Shown here in pieces: positions 26,916-36,475 of a DNA stretch of 64,000 nucleotides. The position numbers and the translations under genes were made by a program. The notes below the pieces were generated by a model that was not told where the DNA came from, did not search any database, and saw nothing but the letters and a program-made list of their open reading frames with translations. Source of the stretch: Streptomyces antimycoticus (GTDB lineage: Bacteria > Actinomycetota > Actinomycetes > Streptomycetales > Streptomycetaceae); the NCBI RefSeq assembly GCF_005405925.1, contig NZ_BJHV01000001.1, positions 1,116,001 to 1,180,000 of the forward strand, given 5' to 3'. Each line of letters opens with the position of its first letter. Position 1 is the stretch's first letter.

Positions 26916-28405
26916 ATGTCCGCCACCGCGTCCGAGTCCGCCCCGTCCTCTTCCCGCGTCCGCCCAACACGCCAACTGGCCCTCGGCGTCATCGCCACCG
27001 GGATGTTGATGGTCATCCTCGACGGCAGCATCGTGACGGTGGCCATGCCCGCCATCCAGAGCGATCTGGAGTTCTCCCCCGCCGGGCTGAGCTGGGTCGT
27101 CAACGCCTATCTGATCGCGTTCGGCGGTCTGCTGCTGCTCGCGGGCCGAATCGGCGATCTCATCGGCCGCAAGCGCATGTTCCTGGTCGGCACCGCGGTG
27201 TTCACCGCGGCCTCGCTTCTGGCGGCCGTGGCCACATCCCCCGCGGCGCTGATCGCCGCCCGGTTTCTGCAGGGGGTCGGCAGCGCGCTGGCGTCCGCGG
27301 TCAGCCTGGGCATCCTCGTCACGCTCTTCACCGAATCCGCCGAACGCGCGAAGGCCATCGCCGTGTTCAGCTTCACCGGCGCCGCCGGAGCCTCGATCGG
27401 CCAAGTGCTCGGGGCCTTCTCACCGACGCGCTCGGCTGGCACTGGATCTTCCTGATCAATCTGCCGATCGGACTGCTGACCCTCGCGGTCGCCATATCCG
27501 TCCTGCCCGCCGACCGCGGGCCCGGTCTCGCGGCCGGCGCCGACGTCCTCGGCGCCCTGCTCGTCACGGCCGGGCTGATGCTGGGCATCTACACCGTCGT
27601 CAAGGTGGCGGACTACGGCTGGACGGCGGCGCACACGCTCGGCCTCGGCGCCGTCTCGCTCCTCCTGCTCGCCCTGTTCCTGGTCCGCCAGGCCACCGCC
27701 CGCACCCCGCTGATGCCCCTGCGGATCCTGCGGTCGCGCGGTGTCGCGGGGGCCAACCTGGTCCAGGTCCTGATGGTGGCCGCGCTCTTCTCGTTCCAGA
27801 TCCTCGTCGCCCTCTATCTGCGGAATGTGCTGGGATACGGCGCCACCAGGACCGGTCTGGCCATGCTCCCGGCCGCTCTCGCCATCGGCGCGGTGTCACT
27901 CGGCGTCTCCGCGCGGCTCAGCGCCCGCTTCGGCGACCGCGCGGTGCTACTGGCCGGGCTGGCGCTGCTGGCCGGGGTCCTCGGACTGCTCGTCCGCGTC
28001 CCCGTACACGCCCGGTACCTCCCCGACCTCCTCCCGGTCATGCTGCTCGCCGCCGGTTTCGGGCTGGCCCTCCCGGCGCTGACCAGCCTCGGGATGTCCG
28101 GTGCGAAGGAGGACGAGGCCGGGCTCGTCTCCGGGCTGTTCAACACCACTCAGCAGATCGGCATGGCGCTGGGCGTCGCCGTGCTGTCCACCCTGGCGGC
28201 CTCCCGCACCGACGCGCTGCTCGCCCGGGGCCGGGGCCGGGCCGAGGCGCTGACCGGCGGCTACCACCTGGCCTTCGCCGTCGGAGCGGGGCTCATCGTG
28301 ACGGCCTTCGCCGTGGCGTTCACCGTGCTGCGAGGACCCGCGCCGAAGCGCCCCGCCGCGCCACACAAGGCCAACCCGCCCGCCGCGCCCGTCACCACCG
28401 TCTGA
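26916..28405 (+). CDS. MFS multidrug efflux transporter (DHA2-like), interrupted by a one-base frameshift
   Basis: A 14-helix drug exporter. The first frame gives GVIATGMLMVILDGSIVTVAMPAIQ (motif D1), LAGRIGDLIGRKRMFLVG-type loop 2-3 and LLAAVATSPAALIAARFLQGVGSAL, and runs to near 27410. The conserved LTDALGWHWIFLINLPIGLLTL then appears in the next frame, continuing to the stop at 28405. Adding one G to GGGG at 27411-27414 restores LGGLLTDALGW and a 496-residue protein of normal length. It sits behind the SD-enclosing hairpin and downstream of a MarR gene. The F420/FMN-type oxidase gene follows by 38 bp. Confidence 0.9.
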
Positions 28406-28443
28406 CCCTCTCCTCTCCCCTTCCGAGCGAAAGGTGCGCCCTC

Positions 28444-28953
28444 ATGGCGACGACCGAGACCACGAGCCCGACGAACGGCGCCGGGACGACACCGGGGGCC
28501 GGACCCGCGCCCCGGGTGCTCACCGAGGACGAGCTGTCCCTGATACTGCGGGACCAGCGGTTCGGGGTGCTCGCGACGGTCAGGCGCAGCGGCCATCCCC
28601 ATCTGTCGACCGTGATCCACCACTGGAGTCCCGAGGAGCGGGTGCTGCGCATCTCCTCCACCGCCGACCGGCTCAAGGTGCGTCGGCTACGGCGCGATCC
28701 CCACGCCGCCGTGCATGTGGGCGCCCCGGACGGCTGGTCGTTCGCCGTCGCCGAGGGCGAGGCGGAGGTATCGGAGGTGACAGCCGTCGCCGGGGACGCG
28801 GTCGGGCGGGAACTGCTGTCCATGACACCCGGCTTCGGCGATCCGCGCGACGAAGCGGCCTTCCTGGGGCAGTTGGTGGCGGACCGGCGGGTGGTGATCA
28901 GGATCCGGGTGTCCCGTCTGTACGGAACGGCCCTCGACATGGCCACCACCTGA
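28444..28953 (+). CDS. PPOX-class F420- or FMN-dependent oxidoreductase
   Basis: 169 residues of the split beta-barrel flavin-binding fold: LILRDQRFGVLATVRRSGHPHLSTVIHHWSPEERVLRISSTADRLKVRRLRRDPHAAVHV is the typical first half of F420-dependent PPOX-class proteins, with RLK/RLRRDP expected to contact cofactor phosphate. The first 25 residues are low-complexity Thr/Gly/Pro. It would reduce or oxidise a small molecule with F420 or FMN; substrate unknown. Co-directional with the MFS gene 38 bp upstream and probably in the same operon; the hairpin at 28998-29027 ends it. Confidence 0.85.
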   Translation: MATTETTSPTNGAGTTPGAGPAPRVLTEDELSLILRDQRFGVLATVRRSGHPHLSTVIHHWSPEERVLRISSTADRLKVRRLRRDPHAAVHVGAPDGWSFAVAEGEAEVSEVTAVAGDAVGRELLSMTPGFGDPRDEAAFLGQLVADRRVVIRIRVSRLYGTALDMATT

Positions 28954-28997
28954 CCACTCGCCGGAACTGCACCCTTCCCCAGGCCGGTGGTTTCCCT

Positions 28998-29027
28998 GCC
29001 CGGACACGGTGAACATCGTGTCCGGGC
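28998..29027 (+). terminator. Hairpin terminator after the PPOX gene
   Basis: Perfect 11-bp arms GCCCGGACACG (28998-29008) and CGTGTCCGGGC (29017-29027) with an 8-nt loop, 44 bp past the stop at 28953. No U-tract. It separates the MFS/PPOX unit from the next gene. Confidence 0.7.
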
Positions 29028-29118
29028 CGTACGTATCGGGAATGTGGCGCACCTGATGAACGCACCCGGTGCTCGGGTGCGGAGGGCTCGGGTGTCCCCC
29101 ATGACGAGGAGAGATACC

Positions 29119-29532
29119 GTGAACCCACCTCATCTGGCGTCCCGCCCGCGGACGCCGCGGTTCGGCGCGCTGGCCAGCGCCGCGTCGGCGCTCGTCCTCG
29201 CCACGGCCTCCCCCGCCCTGGCCCATACCGGAGTTAGCGCCTCCGACTCGCACACCCTGGCGAAGAATGTGACACTGACGTTCGAGTCGGAGCCGGAGAA
29301 TCCCGCCCCACTGCTGAAGCTCAAGCCCGCGGCTCCGTCCGCCTCACCCTCGGCCTCCCGGCGGGCGGAGAGCCAGGCGCCGGACTCGGACGGCACGTCG
29401 CCCTCGAAGGCGGCGACGTCGGACGACGGGTCCCCGTGGCCCGCCGTGGGAGTCATCGTCGGCGTCTGCCTGGTCGCCCTGGCCGGAGGTTTCGTGCTGG
29501 TCCAGCAGCGGCGCGGCGCGGGCACCGAATGA
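29119..29532 (+). CDS. YcnI-like (DUF1775) exported protein lacking most of its domain
   Basis: 137 residues, GTG start at 29119 with GAGGAGAG just upstream. Signal peptide to about residue 34 (ending ALA), then HTGVSASDSHTLAKNVTLTFESEPEN, joined directly to PAPLLKLKPAAPSAS, a Ser/Pro linker and one C-terminal membrane helix (WPAVGVIVGVCLVALAGGFVLV) with a basic tail. In Streptomyces YcnI-like copper-associated proteins, as I recall them, the first strand (VTLTF) and the KLK linker flank a domain of roughly 100 residues that is absent here. The join is in frame, so this looks like a real internal deletion, not a sequencing slip. Function of the remnant doubtful. Confidence 0.6.
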   Translation: MNPPHLASRPRTPRFGALASAASALVLATASPALAHTGVSASDSHTLAKNVTLTFESEPENPAPLLKLKPAAPSASPSASRRAESQAPDSDGTSPSKAATSDDGSPWPAVGVIVGVCLVALAGGFVLVQQRRGAGTE

Positions 29533-29607
29533 GCCAAGGGACGCCCCGCCACGCCGACGGCCCCGCGCCCCGGGTTTGCTGCCGGGCCGAGTGGTAACGC
29601 GGTGGAC

Positions 29608-30039
29608 ATGACCGAGAAGAAGAACGCACACACAAGTGTCAGGAGCGCCAACGCTCACGCGAAGGCCACCACCACCAAGGCCAAGGAGACGACGGCAAAG
29701 GCCAAGGACACCGCGGGCGAGGCGGAGACCACGGCGAAGACCGCCGCCGCGAGCGCCGCGACGACCGCCGCGCACACCGCTCATATCGCCGCCGACAAGG
29801 CCCATGTGGCTGCCGAGAGGGCCGTGGCCACCGGTCGTACCGTGGCGGCCGAGGCCCCCAAGAAGGCGGCCGCGGCGGCCGGTTCGGCCTGGGTCGCGCT
29901 CAAGGCCCGGAAGGTCCAGGCAGCAGTCGCCGGCGCGGGAGCCGCCGCGGCGGGCGCCACCGCGGTGGTCCTGCGCAGGCGCGCCGCCCGGCGTCGCAGC
30001 CCGCTCGCACGGCTGACCGGTGGCCGGCTCGGCGCCTGA
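29608..30039 (+). CDS. Ala/Lys-rich (LEA- or histone-H1-like) protein with a C-terminal hydrophobic segment
   Basis: 143 residues of strongly biased composition. Residues 1-60 are repeats of KAK/TTAK type (KATTTKAKETTAKAKDTAGEAETTAKTAAA), predicted as an amphipathic, poorly ordered helix. Next come AHIAADKAHVAAERAVATG, a hydrophobic Ala/Gly stretch (VQAAVAGAGAAAAGATAVVL) that could span or touch the membrane, and a very basic tail RRRAARRRSPLARL. No enzymatic motif. GTG 29602 is an alternative start. Such proteins are common in streptomycetes and are thought to be stress or nucleic-acid associated. Convergent with the P450 gene. Confidence 0.7.
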   Translation: MTEKKNAHTSVRSANAHAKATTTKAKETTAKAKDTAGEAETTAKTAAASAATTAAHTAHIAADKAHVAAERAVATGRTVAAEAPKKAAAAAGSAWVALKARKVQAAVAGAGAAAAGATAVVLRRRAARRRSPLARLTGGRLGA

Positions 30040-30122
30040 GGTCCGCCGTCGGCGTACGCGGCCTCTTTCCCCGCGCGCCGGCCACCGCCGCCCGCCCCTG
30101 GCCTTCCGGCCACCGGCTGGGG

Positions 30123-31316
30123 CTACTCGGCCGCCCAGGTCACCGGCAGCTCGTGGACACCGTAGAACGAGGTGTTCTCCCGGTACCGGATCTCCTCCGG
30201 GGCCACCGCCAGACGCAGACCGGGGAACCTGGCGAGCAACCGCTGCAGGAGCACCTTCAGCTCCACCCTCGCCAACTGCTGGCCCAGGCACTGATGCACA
30301 CCGTGTCCGAACGCGAGATGGGACATGTGCGGCCGGTCGAGGGCGAGGCGGTCGGGGTCGGTGAAGCGCTCGGGGTCCCGGTTGGCGGTGGACACCAGAC
30401 CGGCCACCATCTCGCCCTTCGCGATGGGATGACCGTTGATCACGGCGTCCTCGGTGGCGGTCCGCACGGTGCCGAAGTTGTTGACGGGGAAGTAGCGGAG
30501 GAACTCCTCCACGGCGTCGTCGAGCAGGTCGGGGTTCTCACGCAATCGGGTCAGCTTCTCACGGTCCTCGAACAGCGCCAGCATGCCGAGGCCGATGAGG
30601 TTCTCCACGGGTTCATGACCGGCGAAAATGATGGTCATGGCGATGCCGACCACCTCCTCGTCGGTCAGTGCCCCGCCCTCGACCTCGCCGTGCAGCAGCC
30701 TGCTGATCATGTCGTCCGCGGGCTCCGCCCGCTTGGCGCGTACGAATCCCCGCATCTCGTCCCACCACGCGGTCGCCATCGCGCCGACGGCCTGGTCATC
30801 GCCGCCGGTCTCCCTGAGCGTGCGTACCTCGTGGTCGAATTTCTGGTGGTACGTGTACGGCACGCCGAGAATCTCGGAGATCACCATCGCGGGCACCGGG
30901 TTGGCATAGGCCGCCACGAGATCGGCGCTGGTGCCCATCGCCTCCATCGCGTCGAGGTGCTGGTCGGCCAGCCGCTCGATCCGGCCGGTCAGTTCGCGTG
31001 CACCGCGTACCGAGAACTCGGCGGTGAGCGTGCGGCGGTAGCGGGTGTGGTCCGGTGGGTCCATGGAGAAGAAGAAGCCCGCCGGAATCTCCGGGCTCAT
31101 CGCCGGGAACGGCACCCTGGCGCCGCTGAACCGGGAGTCCGCCAGCATGGTCCTGATGTCGTCGTGCTTGGTCAGGAACCACATCACCAGGCCGCCGGGC
31201 AGCTCCAGTTTGCCCAGCTCACCCGCGTCCCGCAGGCGGCGGTGGTTCTCCGGAGGGTCGTACGGACAACGCCGTTCGGCTTTCACGGTCCCGGGAAGGG
31301 GCAAGGTCTCGCTCAC
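30123..31316 (-). CDS. Cytochrome P450, probable post-PKS tailoring oxygenase
   Basis: 397 residues of a soluble bacterial P450. Seen: I-helix FAGHEPVENLIG, ExxR motif EEFLRYFP (K-helix), PERF-like DPERFTDPDRL and the haem loop LAFGHGVHQCLGQQLARVEL with the cysteine ligand. The usual I-helix Thr of AGxET is replaced: AGHE is followed by P-V, so the proton-relay Thr is missing, as in EryF-type enzymes that use substrate or water instead. GTG at 31316 has GGGAG upstream; the frame is open to 31394. It lies 102 bp downstream of the giant PKS stop on the same strand and is the last gene of the cluster on this side. Likely role: hydroxylation or epoxidation of the polyketide. Confidence 0.92.
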   Translation of the reverse strand: MSETLPLPGTVKAERRCPYDPPENHRRLRDAGELGKLELPGGLVMWFLTKHDDIRTMLADSRFSGARVPFPAMSPEIPAGFFFSMDPPDHTRYRRTLTAEFSVRGARELTGRIERLADQHLDAMEAMGTSADLVAAYANPVPAMVISEILGVPYTYHQKFDHEVRTLRETGGDDQAVGAMATAWWDEMRGFVRAKRAEPADDMISRLLHGEVEGGALTDEEVVGIAMTIIFAGHEPVENLIGLGMLALFEDREKLTRLRENPDLLDDAVEEFLRYFPVNNFGTVRTATEDAVINGHPIAKGEMVAGLVSTANRDPERFTDPDRLALDRPHMSHLAFGHGVHQCLGQQLARVELKVLLQRLLARFPGLRLAVAPEEIRYRENTSFYGVHELPVTWAAE

Positions 31317-31386
31317 TGTTGACTCCCTCGTATGTGCCTCAGGGGCGGATGGTGCGTCAGGGACGATGCGGTGTGTCCACTCGTAT

Positions 31387-31428
31387 GTGGTCATGGATGC
31401 GTGGTCACGGATGCGTGGTCATGGATGA
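31387..31428. repeat. Three 14-bp direct repeats at the PKS 3' end
   Basis: GTGGTCATGGATGC (31387-31400), GTGGTCACGGATGC (31401-31414) and GTGGTCATGGATGA (31415-31428) are tandem. The last contains the PKS stop codon (TCA on plus, 31419-31421). They form part of the PKS-P450 intergenic gap. Confidence 0.85.
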
Positions 31429-34400
31429 TCCGTCCGCTCGATCCACTTCGCGGACAGGTCCTGGAGCAGGGTCGAGATCCGCACCCGTGCCGCGCTTGCC
31501 GGGTCGAGGTCGAGGATCGACTCGTCGAGTTTGTTGAGCTCTTCGAGCACGAGAATGGCGGCCGCCGCGTCGTCGGGCAGCATTTCGGTACGCAGATGGC
31601 GGGCGAGCTCGACGGCCGTGGGGTGGTCGAAGGTGAGGCTGGCCGGCAGTTCGAGCCGGGTGGCCCGGGCCAGCTGGTTTCGCAGCTTCACGGCCGCCAC
31701 CGAGTCGAATCCCATATCGATGAAACCCCGGTCCGGGTCGACCATGGCGGCCTCCGGATGGCCGAGGACCATCGCGACCTGGTCGCGGACCAGCTCCAGC
31801 AGGATCTCCTCCTGCTCGTCCTCCGACCGCCCGGCCAGCCGCTCCAGCAGCGTGGTCGCGGACGCCTCGGCCGCCGCGGGTTGGTCCACCGGCTGCCGGG
31901 CCGGTTCAGTGCGTGCCGGGACCGGTGTCGCGGTGGTGACCCGGACCGCCTCCCCGGGCCCGGCGCATGCCGCGTCGAACAGGGCGAGGCCCAGGTCGGT
32001 GGAGACGGAGACCGCGGGCAGTCCGAGGGCCCGCCGGTATGCGGCCAGCGCGTCGGCGTACGCGGGGCCCGGTGTCCCGTCGGCGGAGGTGAGCAGCACA
32101 AAGCGGTCCAGCTCCCGGTCTCGCGTGGCCATGTGCACGTTCCAGGCCGCCTCCAGCCCCGACCGCAGCCGTGCCCGGAGGGTTTCCGGGGACAACGCGT
32201 GGGCCGGTGTCCGCTCCGGGTCCTCGGCCACGGTGTGCACCACGCTTCGCAGTCGCGGAATCGTCTCCAGCAGCTCTGCCAGCGCCCGACGGTCCGCCGG
32301 ATCGCACGGGGCGAGCCGGACGGTCGCTCCGAGGGCTTCCAGCTCGGCCATGTCGCCGTTCCCGGCCATGTCGCCGTTCCGGACCGTGTCGCCGTCCCCG
32401 GTCAGGACCAGGTCGTTCACGCCTCGCTCGACGATCAGGTGCCGGGCCACGTCCATGGCCGACCCGCCGGTCACCAGCACCGTGCCCGGATCCCAGGCGG
32501 GCGGGTTCTGCTCGGTGACCGCCACCGCGGCCAGGTCGGGTAGCAGCACCGCCGACGCCCGGACGGCGCTCCGGCCCTTCCCCACGGCCACCGCGGCGGG
32601 CAGCAGGCGCAGATCGTACGCATCGGTGTCGACGAGTGCCATCCGTCCCGCGTGGGCCGCCTGGCTGCCCTCGACCAGCGACCACACCGCGGCCGCGGCC
32701 AGGTCCTCGACCTCCTCACCGGAGGCCACGGCGAGCGCGCGCCGGGTCACCAGGACCAGCCGCGAGGGGGTGAAGCGTTCCTCGGACAACCACGTCCGTA
32801 CGGCAGCGGCGGCGCGGAGGGCCACCTCGGACGCCGTCGCGCCCTCGGACACGCAGGGGAGGAGCACGACATCCGGCACGTCCTCAATGGCCGCCAGGTC
32901 CGGATAGACCGCGACCGGCGCGCCGAGCGTGTCCGGTTTCCAGCCGTCCGGGTCGCCGACGAACCCCCACCGGACGTGGCCGAGCTCCGGTTCGGCCGGC
33001 GCAGGACATACCGTCCACGTCGTCCTGAACAGTGAGGCGTTGGCCTGCCGCAGCCGCTGCCCAGACACCGGGCGCAGCACCAGCGAGTCCACCGACAGCA
33101 CGGGCGCACCGGCGGCGTCGGCCACCTGGAGCGAGACCGTGTCCGGGCCGGTGGGCGCGAGGGTGACCCGCAGTCGCGTTGCCCCCTCCGCGTGCAGGGT
33201 GATCCCCGTCCAGGAGAACGGCAGATGGGTCCGCTCGGGCTCGGTGACCAGCCCGGCCAGCGCCTCCGCTGACAAGGCCCGGTCGAGCAGGGCGGGATGC
33301 AGGGTCCACCGCCCGGCCTCGGCCCCGGACGGCTCGGGCAGCTCGATGTCGACGAAGACCTCGTCGCCGCGGCGCCACACCGGTGTTCCGGTGGACTCCA
33401 GCGAACGGGCGCCGGTGGGCGGCCAGGTCTCGGTGTGCGGCACCGGCGCGGGCGGCCGGTCCGCGCCGAGGACGGCAGTGGCGTGGCGGACCCACCGCTG
33501 GTCCCGGCGGCAGTAGACGGTGACCGGGCGGCGGCCGGACTCGTCCGCGTCACGGACGGACACCTGCACCTCGGCCCCGCCCCGTTCGGGGAGGACAAGT
33601 GGCTCATGGAGGGTGAGTTCGTCCACCGTCCGGCAGTCGAACTGCAGCCCCGCCTGGAGCACCAGCTCCAGGAAGCCGGTCGCCGGGAACAGGGGAACGC
33701 CCAGGCCACGCTGACCGGTCGGCCAGGAGTGCGCGTCGGCGGAGATACGTCCGGTGAGGAGGACACCGTCCGCGTCGGGGAGTGGCACCGTCGCACCGAC
33801 CAGCGGATGGTCCAGCGCGCCGAGCCCGAGACCGGCCGCGTCGCCGGGGGTGCGGGAGGGCTCCAGCCAGAAGCGGGAGCGCTGGAAGGCGTAGGTCGGC
33901 AGCTCGACGCGCCGGGCGCCGGGGAAGACTACCGACCAGTCCAGCTCCACCCCGTGGGTGTGCAATTGGGCGAGGGCGGTGGTGACCGTGACCGGCTCGG
34001 GCCGGTCGGCGCGCAGGGTGGGGATGAACTCGGCGTCGGCCCCGGTGATCTGGGCCTGCGCCAGGGCGGTGAGGGTGCCGTCCGGTCCGAGCTCGAGGAA
34101 GGTGCCCGTGCCGAGCTTCCGCAGCCGGTCCAGCCCGTCGGAGAACCGCACCGTCTCACGCACCTGCCGCACCCAGTACGCGGGAGAGCACAGCTCCTCC
34201 CCCGCCACCGAACCCGTGAGGTTGGACACCACCGGTATCCGCGGGGTGCGGAAGTCCACGGTGCCGAGCACCTCGGCGAACGCGGTGAGCATCTCGTCCA
34301 TCAGCGGCGAGTGGAAGGCGTGGCTGACCCGCAGCCACCGCGTCTTCACCCCACGTGCGGCCAGTGCGTCGGCCACACCGCTCACCGCGTCCTCGTCCCC

Positions 34401-36475
34401 GGACACCACGACCGACGACGGTCCGTTCACGGCCGCGAGGGCGACCCGGTCGGTCAGGAACGGCCGCACCTGGTCCTCCGGTACGGCCAGGGCCACCATC
34501 GTGCCGCCCGGGGGCAGGGCGCCCATGAGGCGGCCCCGGGCCGCGACCACCTTGGCGGCGTCCTCCAGCGACCAGAGGCCGGCCACATACGCGGCCGCCA
34601 GCTCTCCGACGGAGTGCCCCAGCAGATAGTCCGGGCGCACACCCCAGGAGGACACCAGCCGGAACAGCGCCACCTCGAGGGCGAACAGACCCGCCTGCGC
34701 ATACGCGGTGGCGTCCAGTGCGCCCGTGGCGTCGGACACCACCTCGTCGAGCGGACGGTCCAGATGCGGGTCGAGCGCGGCGCAGACCTCGTCCCACGCG
34801 GCCGCGAACACCGGGAACGCCTTGTACAACCCCCGTCCCATACCGGCCCGTTGCGCGCCCTGGCCCACGAACAGCAGGCCCACCCGGCCGGGGCCGGCGG
34901 TGCCCAGGACCACGCCCGGCGTGGGCTCGCCGGCCGCCAGCGCGGCCAGTCCGTCCAGCAGCTCCGCCCGGTCCGCCCCGACCACGGCGGCGCGGTGCGA
35001 GAGCGCCGAACGGGTGGTGGCCAGCGACCAGCCCACGTCCACCGGGTCGGATCCGGGGTGCGCGGCCAGGAAGGACCGCAACCGGGCGGCCTGCGCCCGC
35101 AATCCGTGCTCGCCCCGGCCGGACAGCACCCAGGGCAGCACCGCCGGGGCGGGCTCGGGTGCCGGCTCCGGCTCGGCTCCCGGCTCCGCGGGGGGCTGTT
35201 CGAGGATCACATGGGCGTTGGTCCCGCTCACTCCGAACGAGGACACACCGGCCCGGCGGGTGCGGGAGGCGGACGGCCACTCCACGGGCTCGGTCAGCAG
35301 CTCCACCGCTCCGGTCGACCAGTCCACATGGGTCGACGGCTGGTCCAGGTGAAGGGTCCGGGGCAGCACTTCGTGCCGCATCGCCAGCACCATCTTGATC
35401 ACACCGGCCACCCCCGCGGCCGACTGGGTGTGCCCGATGTTCGACTTGATCGAGCCCAGCAGCAGCGGGCGTTCGCGCTCCTGCCCGTAGGTGGCCAGCA
35501 GCGCCTGTGCCTCGATCGGGTCGCCCAGGCTGGTGCCGGTGCCGTGTGCCTCCACCGCGTCCACGTCCGTGGCGGCCAGCCCGGCACTGGCCAGCGCGGC
35601 CCGGATCACTCGCTGCTGCGAGGGTCCGTTCGGCGCGGTCAGGCCGTTCGAGGCGCCGTCCTGGTTGACGGCGGAGCCCCGTACGACCGCCAGGACCCGA
35701 TGACCGTTGCGGCGGGCGTCGGACAGCCGTTCCAGCAGCAGCAGGCCCACACCTTCGCCCCAGCCGGTGCCGTCCGCCGCATCGGCGAACGCCTTGCAGC
35801 GTCCGTCGGCGGCCAGTCCGCGCTGCCGGGAGAACTCCACGAAGATGCCCGGGTTCGCCATCACCGTCACCCCACCGGCGAGGGCGAGGGAGCATTCGCC
35901 GGACCGCAGCGCCTGCGCCGCCAGGTGCAGCGCGACCAGCGACGACGAGCAGGCGGTGTCCACGGTGACCGCCGGCCCTTCCAGACCGAAGGTGTACGAG
36001 AGCCGGCCGGAGACCACGCTGCCGGCGCCACCGGTCAGGAAATAGCCCTCGGACCCCTCGGCCGCCTGGCCCGCTCCCGTTCCGTAGCCCTGCGATGCGG
36101 CGCCGACGAACACCCCGGTCTGGCTTCCCTTCAGCGACGCCGCCGGGATACCGGCCCGCTCCACCGCCTCCCAGGCCACTTCCAGCAGCAGCCGCTGCTG
36201 GGGGTCCATCGCGAGCGCCTCACGCGGCGAGATCCCGAAGAACCCGGCGTCGAACTCCCCCGCGTCGTAGACAAAGCCACCGGCGCGCACGTACGAGGTG
36301 CCCGTGCTGTCCGGATCGGCGCTGTACAGGCCGTCCAGGTCCCAGCCCCGGTCGTCGGGCAGATCCGAGACCGCGTCACGCCCGGTGTCGAGCAGCTCCC
36401 ACAGCTCCTCGGGCGAGGTCACCCCGCCCGGATAGCGGCAGGCCATCCCGACGATCACGACCGGGTCGTGGCCGG
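31419..36475 (-). other. PKS module G: KS-AT(malonyl)-DH0-KR0-ACP plus C-terminal docking segment
   Basis: KS about 35200-36475, Cys codon 35949-35951. AT about 33870-34890 with GHSVGE (about 34604-34620) and HAFH (about 34312-34327), malonyl. The DH region (about 33020-33830) is dead: the catalytic His position reads Gln (WPTGQRGLG), the YGPxFQG strand is missing, and LLDxxLH has become LLDRALS. The KR region (about 31990-32500) is dead: the cofactor motif reads TGGSAMDV and the YxxxN region is shortened ([11 protein letters not shown], no Asn). ACP about 31610-31800 ([12 protein letters not shown]). Docking helices 31422-31580. Net result: unreduced beta-keto thioester. Confidence 0.88.

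Noticed and set aside
29608..30039. Histone-like DNA-binding gene (hupS-type)
   Set aside because: It lacks the HU fold; only the Ala/Lys-rich tail composition is similar, so I leave it as a composition-based description.
31429..31580. Separate small gene between PKS and P450
   Set aside because: This is the C-terminal docking segment of the PKS in the same continuous frame.
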